Shown here: positions 54,317-64,000 of the stretch, in pieces
Layout: each line of letters opens with the position of its first letter
Numbering within the stretch: position 1 is the first letter of the stretch
Origin: Lineolata rhizophorae
Taxonomy: Eukaryota; Ascomycota; Dothideomycetes; Lineolatales; Lineolataceae
NCBI GenBank assembly: GCA_010093515.1
Contig: MU001671.1
Coordinates: 257,429-321,428 of the forward strand
Reading direction: 5' to 3'
Length of the DNA: 64,000 nucleotides
Notes under the pieces: generated by a model
Database searches by the model: none
What the model was told of the DNA's origin: nothing
Seen by the model: only the letters and a program-made list of their open reading frames with translations
Translations under genes and position numbers: made by a program

Positions 54317-56513
54317 GATTGAGTCGGGCAGGGCTGTCCGAGAGGCGGCGGTTGGTGCGGTGGAGGTCCGAAGACTCAAATGGAAATTGAGCCCGCGTTC
54401 ATCAAAGAGTGGAAATGGGATTGTCGGTTTGGATGAACCTGATATTGACAAGGCAGGCACGTGATTGTATTCTTTTTGGAATCACACTTTTGGGAGCAAA
54501 CTTAGGCTCTGATTGGGCCGTGACGATAGTCCAGGGTCGGAAAATCTAACCGTTATCGATACCACAGGGACTTGGTACATAGAGTGGAACATCAAGGACA
54601 ACCACAAACGGCGCCTAACCAGAGCTCTGGGATTTCGGAAATATGAGTTTTGCTTCTAGAAGGCGAGAGACCTGATATTCCCACGGAATCGAACTATTCG
54701 TTAATTTACCTGCAATGAAATTCGTACCTTTCCTAATTCGGTAAGCTGAAGCGAAAGCGTAAATACATTCTAGAACCACTGCATCTAGACCCATGGCTAG
54801 ACTTCGAAATGTAATGGATACAATCCATGTTAAGATCCATATGCAGAGGAAGTAGAATCTAAACTCTCCTGCAACCAGGTTACATTTAACTTCGGCGACC
54901 TTGCTGAGTCACGAGGAATTTCGGTTACTAGATATCACGTGTCCCGGCAAATGTGTTTGGCTAGAGTTTAGTGTGAAGATGTCGGGCTTGGAAACTTAGT
55001 GCCGGCCTGCGTCGGATTTTGAGATCTGCATTTAATCTTTGACCCGAGACAGATACATGGCCGAGGATCACTTTCAGCGCGGAGAATAGCATGGCACGCA
55101 CCAGGTTTAACATGTCTAGCGAGTTGGTCGAATTGTCCATCGAGCACGAAGCTGATACAAAAAATGACGAACGAATGCAGTAGGCTAATTTCTAACAAAG
55201 TTGGAGAGAAGGCACATCAATTACATCTTTTCAAACATGCCGACAGTTCCGGCACAACCTTCTGGCGCTTCAAACAAGGGTGCAGCGATGGAGGTCGAGA
55301 ATACCACATCGTCTTACCGAGTGCAATGTGTTCTGCGAGCAAAAGTCGTAAGGGTCCATTCGACAGTCGCATTTTGACCGTGTACATTCGTCGACTGAAT
55401 GGTTACTATATGGGGCAACAAGACATGTAACTAGGCACCGACGTCTCGATAGACTTACGAGAACAAAACTCGAAGTGAATCAGTTAAAATTTAGTTATAG
55501 CGAGATGAAGCCGCTCCATTAATAAAAGCAGGCGCACGCGAGAAATTTTTCTGGATGCGGTTGCAGCCGCATGGTCACAGCCCGGTCATCGCAGCCTAGC
55601 TACCGCATGAGTTCCGCAGAACAACCACGAGATCTCATCTAGCCCCTCGTGACCCCTCGAGCTCATCTCGATGCTCTTTGGCTGTTTTGTATTTCCCCGA
55701 TATTACTATTACGTTTATACGAGCAGAAAGGCACATCTTCACTTGTGACCTCAAACCCGGGTTCAAGCCTACACCGCATCTTTCTAAGCACGTAGTCACC
55801 ATCACGGCCTCAGCGCCGTTGGTTGCAGCGGCCTGTAGCCGAGAAGCGCAGCAAGACCAAGGGGAGAGGTTGCGTGATAAAGCGGGGGCCTACGGACAGC
55901 CCACTATACATGCACGTGACCAAGCTGAACCCCAGGACGCCACCCAAGCCTGGGCGCCTCACTGGCGGGCCTTCTCATTCGCGATGCCATCAATACAACC
56001 ATCTCGACCACTCTCGACCTGGTGCTTGGCTCGTATGCCGCGAGACGCATAGCCACAGCATCCAGGTGCGGCTGCTTCCGCCGTCAAGGCGCAGCGAGCA
56101 TCGCCGCATGGGTCCTAAATTTGGCTATCCGCAATGTGACGTGCAGTAGGCGGCAGACCGGTGTAAAACGCGAGATCGAATTTGCGGAGGTTGCAGCTGC
56201 AGGCTGTGCGATGTGTCAGCTATTGTTGCAGTGATGGCGTTGTTGTTGGCGGCGAATGTCCTCGAGGCGGTCGAGTTGGGTATATAAGGAGGCGGTATAG
56301 ATGCTGCCCATGATGTCTCATCACCAGCAACAAACATCACATTCCCTTGCATATACTAACATCCTTGCGAATTAGCATTATAAAAACAACTTCGCCTCTT
56401 GCTTGAGACAATAATCTGTCGTCCTTCGCTTCACATTCAATCCAACAACAGAAAACAACATACCTTCGAAACAGCAACCGTCACTACCAGTCAACTCTAA
56501 TACCACAAGAACA
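54317..56513. other. Intergenic region between ski8 and the But2-domain gene
   Basis: AT-rich between about 54500 and 55560 with no sustained frame, then more GC-rich. Some short frames (for example 55678-56052) do not resemble proteins. The right end holds the promoter of the downstream gene with a TATA box at 56281. Confidence 0.55.
56281..56287 (+). promoter_or_regulatory. TATA box of the But2-domain gene
   Basis: TATATAA, followed by AGGAGG, about 230 nt upstream of the start codon at 56514. A following region rich in CAAC and A residues would be a suitable 5' leader. A clear TATA box suits a strongly regulated secreted-protein gene. Confidence 0.6.
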
Positions 56514-57056
56514 ATGAAGTTCACTCTTTCTTCCGTTCTCACGGCTCTCCTCAGCGCATCCGCGCTCGCCGCCCCGACAACCCACGTCCCCCGTACAGGC
56601 TCCCAGCTCGCCCCCACAGTCGTCTCGCACTACAATACGTGGACCGGCGCCATCGACTATGACAAGCCCACCGGCCTGGTCAAGAAGGGCGGCGGCCCGG
56701 AGTACACCTCACTCTTCACCTTCAACTTCGATGGCGTGCCCGATGGCCGCACCTGCAACTTCGTCTTCGACGTCTCAGGCGACCAGTCCGCCACCGTCGA
56801 CGGCAGCCAGATGACGCTCTTCACGAGCCGGAACCCGGCCCCGGGACCCACGAGCGGCTGGCCCCCGGGGAACCAGCGCTACGTCGAGATGGGCCGCATG
56901 GGTGTCTCCAAGACGGGCGAGAACTCCTGGATCTACGGCAGCGGCTCCTTCCCCTGCCCGACGTCCGGCCAGTACGGTTACGAGCTCGTTGGCGCCGGTG
57001 ATCGCCTCAACATCGCCTGGACCGATGCTAACGGCGGCCTTCGCATTCGGTACTAA
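56514..57056 (+). CDS. Secreted protein with But2 C-terminal-like domain
   Basis: A single exon of 180 aa. Residues 1-19 are a clear signal peptide (MKFTLSSVLTALLSASALA, then AP). The mature part resembles the ubiquitin-3-binding-protein But2 C-terminal-like domain found in many secreted fungal proteins: YTSLFTFNFDGVPDGRTCNF with FVFDVSG, a central SGWPPGNQRYVEMGRM stretch, and SFPCPTSGQYGYELV with LNIAW near the end. Two Cys (in RTCNF and FPCPT) could pair. The name comes from a fission yeast protein, but in secreted mould proteins the domain's role is unknown; wall association or plant interaction has been suggested for some. The start has A at -3 and lies downstream of a TATA box. Composition matches neighbouring genes. 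Confidence 0.88.
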   Translation: MKFTLSSVLTALLSASALAAPTTHVPRTGSQLAPTVVSHYNTWTGAIDYDKPTGLVKKGGGPEYTSLFTFNFDGVPDGRTCNFVFDVSGDQSATVDGSQMTLFTSRNPAPGPTSGWPPGNQRYVEMGRMGVSKTGENSWIYGSGSFPCPTSGQYGYELVGAGDRLNIAWTDANGGLRIRY

Positions 57057-57799
57057 GTGGCTATCGTTCTCGGGTCTGTAACATTGTCGCATCCGGCATC
57101 GGGAGTCCGGTACTAGCATAGGGTTTTATTGGACCGCATTTAGCATTGCATTGGGTAGGACTTCTTCGGTCAATCATTCGTCGGGCATTTTATTCGGCGT
57201 TGGGTATACTTCTCAGGACATTCATTTTATCCCCTCTGCATGATTCCCCTTCATGCTTTCGATCCTTTCTGGTGCAAGATACTGCGCCACGATACATATC
57301 TAGCATGTACTTCTATTCTTCATAGACATTAGTAACTAGAACTCCATTCGCTTCTACGATTAGAAAGGGGGATGTGGTACGTGAGAACTTACCCTGTATT
57401 ACCGCACGTGACACGCAAGCAAATCACAAGAATCAAATATTCCTTCCTAACTTTCAACGTGTACTACAATGCATCATCAAGCGTTCACTCCTGTATTGCA
57501 ATTATCAATAGATCGACCGCACCGTCTAGTTTCGTAGAGAATGAGAGGAGGCTAATCAATATCTGCAAGGTCGCTCAAACTCCCAAAATTGTATGATGCC
57601 TAGCAAAATGAAAATAATGACCTAGCCGCGTCCCCAAGATAATAGAGACATAGTACCATTTCATTGCAGGCGCGTACGCCGCATCTAGCCGCAAACACTC
57701 TGACTTCTCGTTTTTCCAAACAGAGCGGACTATACGGTCAAAGTAGTTTATGGCGCTAACTTGAACCAGCGACTACGCCCCCGCGTCCCTGTGCGCCGC
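57057..57799. other. Convergent spacer between the But2-domain gene and sar1
   Basis: Contains the two 3' UTRs. T-rich parts follow 57121. No gene, RNA or repeat of note is seen. Confidence 0.6.
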
Positions 57800-59278
<1,479 letters not shown>

Positions 59279-61367
59279 GTTGAAAAGCGAGCAGGGAGAC
59301 TAAGAACGGTCTAGAAAGATGCCTAAGGCGGTATGGAAGAAAGACAAGGGAGGATGCAGAGCCGATGGAGCGCACGAAGCCCAGCGAGAAATGGTGGCCG
59401 GGGACGCAAACTGGTGGTGAGACTTGCGACCTTCGCGTGAAAGACGGCGGGAGGCTGGCTGCGTTGGGTGGAAGCGTACATCTGGCGTCGGGTCGTCGCC
59501 GGGAATCGCCCGCTTGGCGAGAATTGCCGCACTTCACCGCCCCGTCCTCGAGCTACCGGCTTGCCGAGGACAAGGCTTGATAGGCGCCTCAAACACCTGG
59601 AGCTTGATGGCGACAGACACTCGAAGTATATAATTACGTCTGCTGGTAGAGGTTCGACGCCAGATTTGGGATCGCGGAACGGTAGCCTTCTCTAAGTCTT
59701 TTTTGTCATCCAAGAAAGTGCGTTGGGCGAGCCCGGGTCCTTGTCCACGCAAAACGCTGACAACACCATGTATATCGCTCATTTAACTAAAATTATAGCT
59801 CCACGTTTTGCCGAAATGTTCAAGGAACTGTCTCATAGTCCTATATGGTATCAAATCTTCACGTTGCACAGAAACTTGTTATCGCTCTGTCCCGATGGAC
59901 GAATGGGGGGTGCTCTGTATGGATCCGACTGCGTAAAAGTCCAAAGCGCAGTCCTACGTAGTATTCTCAAGCGTAATAACGTACAAGATTATGTGTCGAC
60001 ATCCTAGGCCGAGCCCATCGCAGCCATCCACATATCGTCAACGCAGCCAGCAACCTATCGCTTTGTCCCGCTACCAGCGCCACGTGGACCGCAGGCACGG
60101 AAGCGTAGCGACATCCCCAACCCTCACCTTCCCCCAAGCCCTCTATTCCGCCGCCAAAGCAGCTCTCCATTCCGTCCATCGAGCCATTGCATAGCCCATC
60201 GGCCGCGCGGCCGAGGCAGAACGCCAATCCGGCGGGATACAGGCCCTAGAACCGCCATCGTGCTTACGCAGGTATCCACGGCAGCACGCGAGACCCGCTC
60301 GCCGTGCGGCTGACCACGGCATTACGTCGAAACCGCGGACGCCGGCCCAGAGCCTTAGGCTTGCGCACGATGGCTGGAACATTGACAGGAGATGCCGTAT
60401 TCGTACGCCGAGATGCGAGAGGCTTCGTCGGGTCATAGTTGTAACATGTTCTAGAAAGCAAGACACTTAAGATACCGTAGACGATGACGCAGAATTGCTC
60501 ATTGTGTACATAGTACGCGTGGAACGATTGCCTAAGTACAGACTTGCAGAGTCATCCATCGGCCCGCCCTCCGACATCTACGCCAAGGCTGGAAAATTTA
60601 TGCACAGGAATAGACAAAATGCAGTAAGTTAAAAAGTATATACAAGCAGGAAAAATTAAAAGAACAAAAGTTCTTACTCCGCCTTATCGGCCTACTTTTG
60701 TGGCTACGTGACACCTAAGAGCCACGCGCATGGACAGGCATAATGAAGGGAGGCGGAAAGGGAGGATACAATAGGGGGATGGCAAGTCATTCATGTCGTA
60801 TTCCGTTCAGGAAAAAGACAACGAAGACATTCGTCAGCCGTCAGCCACACATCCACGTCCCACACACATACATGCATGCATACCATTCTACGCCACGCTA
60901 CAACATAGCCCAACCTAAACCTAGCGCTTGCGTGGTACATATGTACGAAACGTACGTGTCGCCGCGTAATGAAGTAGAACATCCGCATTTCGCCCCGAAG
61001 AGAAAGGCAAGCCCACGAAACAGTAAAAGAAAAGAAAGGAAATTGCAAAAGGGCCTCCATGATACGAGAAGATGAAAGTACAAGCGAGCGCCATTGCCCC
61101 CCATAAAACTCCCTTGACAAGGGAGTATAATGATGATGAAAAAAGCCAAATATCAAAACGTCAAGTTAAAAGCCAGTACATAAAAAAGCCTTTGGTGGGG
61201 GAAAATAAAAGGGGAAAAAAAAGAATTTCCCCGCCAATTGCAAGAACGCTCATTTTTCGCTATGACATTGGAAAAGTCCCTTTGCCCCGCGCACCAAAGA
61301 TGTCAAAAAATGCAGCGTCAGCGCGCATCGTAAACCAAGAAGCACAAGAACAGGCAGAAAAGCTTTT
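59279..61367. other. Promoter of sar1 and intergenic region
   Basis: The first few hundred bases are the promoter and leader of sar1. The rest has mixed composition; 61040-61260 is A-rich on the plus strand and is probably the 3' flank of the minus-strand gene at 61368. Open frames here are short and unconvincing. Confidence 0.55.
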
Positions 61368-63893
61368 TCAAAGAGAGAGGATATGCTGCTGAGCGCGCTC
61401 GCCCGCATCCTCCCCGACCGCTTCGAACGGTCCCAACGGCCCCGGCGGCCTCTTCCCGCCCTTATGCGTCGCCGCCAGCCCAAGCCCCATCTCGCGCATG
61501 CGCTCGCAGCCCTTGCCGGGCGGCATCGGCGGCACCCGGCGCTCCTTGTCCTTGTTGCCCACCTTCCAGCAGTGCTTCTGGAACAGCTTCTCGCGGCGCA
61601 GCTGGCGCTTCTTCTCAAGACCCTTGACTATGTCGATGGCGCCGCGGGCGGAGCGGGCGGCTGGTTGCTGCTGATCCTGGGCAGACTGGTCCTCGTTGCT
61701 GCCTTCTTCGGGGACGACCACCACCATCATGCCCATGGGGAACATGTGCCTCTGGCGCGGCAGCGACGACGCGACGCCCCGAGCGGCCGCAGGCCGCTCG
61801 CCAAGCTGCATGACGTACGGATTGTACGTTTCCGCGGCGTTGGAAACGCGCGGCGAGCGCTGGAACGACGTGCGGCGCGTTGGAGGTGGGGACCGGATGC
61901 GGCCGGCGGGCGGAGGAGAGCGCATACGCTTCGGAGAGTGGAGGCCGAATAGACGACGGGGAGGCGGAGACCGACAGCGCTTGGCGGGAGGCGGAGACCG
62001 ACAGCGCTTGGCGGGAGGCGGAGGCGAGCGCATACGCTTAGGTGACAGGCGAGGGGAGCGCTTGAAAGGCTTAGCAGCAGGACACTCGTTTTCCTCGTCG
62101 CCGTCAGGTTGACCCATCATAAACATATGGTCACTCTCTTCAGCCTCTGGAACGTCATCCTCGTCGTCTTCCTCGTCCATCTCCGGATCAGACGTTGGGA
62201 AGGTCGGGTCAATGTCCTGGGGAGTGACCTTGTGCTTGGCGGCCCTGCGCTGCTCCAGACAGGACAGATAGGCCTCCTCGAGAGGGCGGTCCTCGTCCAG
62301 CGTGCCACAGACGAAATCGGTGCTGTCGGGAAGGTCGGGAGTGATTGGGCGGATCTGCATTGGCTGGGATTTCCGACGTTTGGCGACACCATGCGTCTTC
62401 AGAGAAACACACGCGCTGCTCATGGAGCCAACTGGGGACGGCGAGGCACTGCTACGACCACGAGGCACATTGCGGATGAGGTCGAGGTGGTCGGTCGAGG
62501 TAGCGGCGGTCGAACGGCCAGGGGCCCACCAGTTGCAATCCGAGTCGTTGTCGCTCTCGTCAGAGCTGGCGAAGCCGTGTTCGTCGTCGGAATGGAAGCC
62601 ATCGTCCGAATCATCCTCCACCGAGGCTTGTTCGTCCTCTTCGACATCCTCTTCGTCGAGTGCGTCTCTGTCTTCGTCTTCCTCGTCCTCCTCGGCCTCT
62701 TCTTCCTCCTCAATAGCTTCATCCTCCATGGCCTCCTCCTCGGCCTCTTCTCCTAGTTGGCGAAGCTTGTTCTCAATGTGCAGGGTATCATTGACGGTCA
62801 AACGCATCCTATGGCAGGTAGACTCCTGAACCCACTCATCGACCTCTTCCTCGGAGCTCGCAAACTCGTGAAACCTCGTCGCCTCCCTCTTGTTCAATTC
62901 GGCGTAATTATCGCTGTACTTGCGCGGTCGGAACAACAGGGCAGTCTTGCGCGTACCCTTCGGAGACTCGTTCCGAACCGTCGCATCCGAGTCTCGATGG
63001 GCTCGCACATTCTGCACCTTAGGAGAGACATACAGCCGGCGGGGCGGGGGTGGCGGGCTGACCAGACGGCCATTGGAGCGGGGTTTCGCGATGCTTTCTT
63101 TTGGGTTGCTGTTGTTGCTAGACGAGTTCCGCGTAGGGCAGACGAACTTAAGTGAGCAGGGCCGTTTCGAGGGTTCCTTCGGTTCCGCAGGCTTGGTCGC
63201 TGTGACCGCTGCCGAGGGCTCCGGCGAAGCCGACGAGCCCGAAGCCAGCTTAGTGGCTTCCTTCTTCCCGCATGCAAACGTAATGCAACGCTTGCGGCCC
63301 AGGCCGGCTTCGACCGCAGTCTCGCCCCGTGTGGAAGGCGGAACGGCTGGGTGGGACGTGGGTGGCACAGGAACAACATCGTGTTCCTCATTGTGGATAG
63401 CGACACGTACTTCAGGCTCCGGTTTCTGGAACCCCGGTGCCAGGCCACGGAACGAGGCAGGTGGCAAGGGAGGGCTTGGCGTGCTCGTCCTCGTGCCAGG
63501 GCTCGTGAGCCCACCGTCGCTCGTCAGCTCGGCCGTGGAGGCCGCGCTGCCGTTGCTCCATGCCGAGCACGTAGACATTCCCCTTATCGGAAGGCGGAAC
63601 ACCTGCGGCTCCTCTTCCTCATGGGCATCAGACTCCGACGTGTGGATGGCTTGTGTCAGGAGCGAAGATTTGCAAGCCTGGGGAGCAGGAGCGGCCTTGT
63701 CGAAGCGGTCGGTGGAGGGAAGGCGTGGCTGAGATGTAGAAGGGCGAGGAGTCTGTTCGTCTGGGGGTTCGTCCGCGTCGCCAACGACCTCCTCGGACGC
63801 GGCGAGCGTCGATTCAACCGCCGTTACGAGCGGCTGCATCGCGGTGTCTCGTCCTCCGTGCATACCGTGCTGCAGTCGCCAATTCAAGGCCAT
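61368..63893 (-). CDS. Acidic, arginine-rich nuclear-type protein (DUF2457-like)
   Basis: A single open frame of 841 aa starting at the ATG at 63893. The N-terminal third is disordered and Ser/Pro-rich. A middle conserved-looking block reads LYVSPKVQNVRAHRDSD, then LLFRPRKYSDNYAELNKREA and EFASSEEEVDEWV. This is followed by about 60 residues of almost pure Glu/Asp (about 395-455), then DESDNDSDCNWWAPGRSTAATSTDH in two halves, which recalls the fungal DUF2457 family. Further on, an Arg/Ser/Pro stretch repeats KRMRSPPP, AKRCRSPPP and similar about seven times, reminiscent of SR-type low-complexity tracts. No enzyme motif is present. A nuclear chromatin or RNA role is plausible from composition but not shown. 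The DUF2457 assignment is from memory of the motif and tentative; short unrecognised introns in the acidic part cannot be excluded. Confidence 0.82.
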   Translation of the reverse strand: MALNWRLQHGMHGGRDTAMQPLVTAVESTLAASEEVVGDADEPPDEQTPRPSTSQPRLPSTDRFDKAAPAPQACKSSLLTQAIHTSESDAHEEEEPQVFRLPIRGMSTCSAWSNGSAASTAELTSDGGLTSPGTRTSTPSPPLPPASFRGLAPGFQKPEPEVRVAIHNEEHDVVPVPPTSHPAVPPSTRGETAVEAGLGRKRCITFACGKKEATKLASGSSASPEPSAAVTATKPAEPKEPSKRPCSLKFVCPTRNSSSNNSNPKESIAKPRSNGRLVSPPPPPRRLYVSPKVQNVRAHRDSDATVRNESPKGTRKTALLFRPRKYSDNYAELNKREATRFHEFASSEEEVDEWVQESTCHRMRLTVNDTLHIENKLRQLGEEAEEEAMEDEAIEEEEEAEEDEEDEDRDALDEEDVEEDEQASVEDDSDDGFHSDDEHGFASSDESDNDSDCNWWAPGRSTAATSTDHLDLIRNVPRGRSSASPSPVGSMSSACVSLKTHGVAKRRKSQPMQIRPITPDLPDSTDFVCGTLDEDRPLEEAYLSCLEQRRAAKHKVTPQDIDPTFPTSDPEMDEEDDEDDVPEAEESDHMFMMGQPDGDEENECPAAKPFKRSPRLSPKRMRSPPPPAKRCRSPPPAKRCRSPPPRRLFGLHSPKRMRSPPPAGRIRSPPPTRRTSFQRSPRVSNAAETYNPYVMQLGERPAAARGVASSLPRQRHMFPMGMMVVVVPEEGSNEDQSAQDQQQPAARSARGAIDIVKGLEKKRQLRREKLFQKHCWKVGNKDKERRVPPMPPGKGCERMREMGLGLAATHKGGKRPPGPLGPFEAVGEDAGERAQQHILSL

Positions 63894-64000
63894 TCCAGCA
63901 CGGGTAGGGTATAATAACGAGTCGAGGAAACACGCAAGACCGAGATCTTACAGTCTTACGAGCGCCCCGGTGGAAGGGTAAATGGCGGCTAGCCGAAGAA
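63894..64000. other. Upstream flank at the window edge
   Basis: The last 107 bases are the immediate upstream region of the gene that starts at 63893. Nothing further can be said. Confidence 0.5.

Overview
The window is nuclear DNA of a filamentous ascomycete, most likely a sordariomycete. Genes carry short introns (about 55-230 bp) with GTRNGT donors and CTAAC/CTGAC-like branch points. Coding DNA is GC-rich, gene-poor blocks are AT-rich and stop-littered, and the proteins have typical mould architectures (polyQ Crz1-type regulator, Zn2Cys6/DUF3425 regulator, But2-domain secreted protein). All gene models were spliced by eye. For each multi-exon gene the exon phases close and the joined protein reads through the family motifs, where a family is recognised.

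Layout. 1-6.4 kb: a Crz1-type calcineurin-responsive zinc-finger regulator with a long pyrimidine-rich leader. 6.46-8.4 kb: an AT-rich block holding a decayed HET-domain gene and a fainter acyltransferase-like relic. 8.8-9.8 kb: an NmrA-type reductase. 10.2-12.6 kb: an AVT/SLC38-type amino acid transporter. 15.4-18.2 kb: a membrane-anchored kelch protein. 18.2-25.2 kb: GC-rich intergenic DNA, a small GPI-type surface protein and an orphan three-exon gene. 25.9-30.1 kb: a housekeeping cluster with mitochondrial ribosomal protein bL32m divergent from a Cdc10 septin, then guanylate kinase. 30.1-34.3 kb: AT-rich, gene-free decayed DNA. 34.3-36.3 kb: a Zn2Cys6 regulator with a DUF3425 domain. 38.3-40.6 kb: a GPI-type serine carboxypeptidase. 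43.6-47.3 kb: an Rsp5/NEDD4-type HECT ubiquitin ligase. 49.4-51.9 kb: an Mcp2/ADCK1-type mitochondrial atypical kinase. 52.6-54.3 kb: Ski8. 56.5-57.1 kb: a secreted But2-domain protein. 57.8-59.3 kb: the Sar1 GTPase. 61.4-63.9 kb: an acidic and arginine-rich nuclear-type protein.

The genes form no obvious pathway or biosynthetic cluster. They are a mix of core cell-biology genes (COPII budding, septins, ubiquitin, Ski complex, mitochondrial translation and lipid/quinone handling, GMP kinase) separated by fast-evolving accessory DNA. The most unusual things seen are two independent 12-nt coding microexons, a Sar1 gene cut into 13 coding exons, a Ski8 start codon alone in its coding exon, a guanylate kinase with a presequence-like N-terminal extension before an internal start, and decayed AT-rich islands with a HET relic. 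I found no rRNA or tRNA gene, no CRISPR array, and no intact transposon or virus-like element that I could support.
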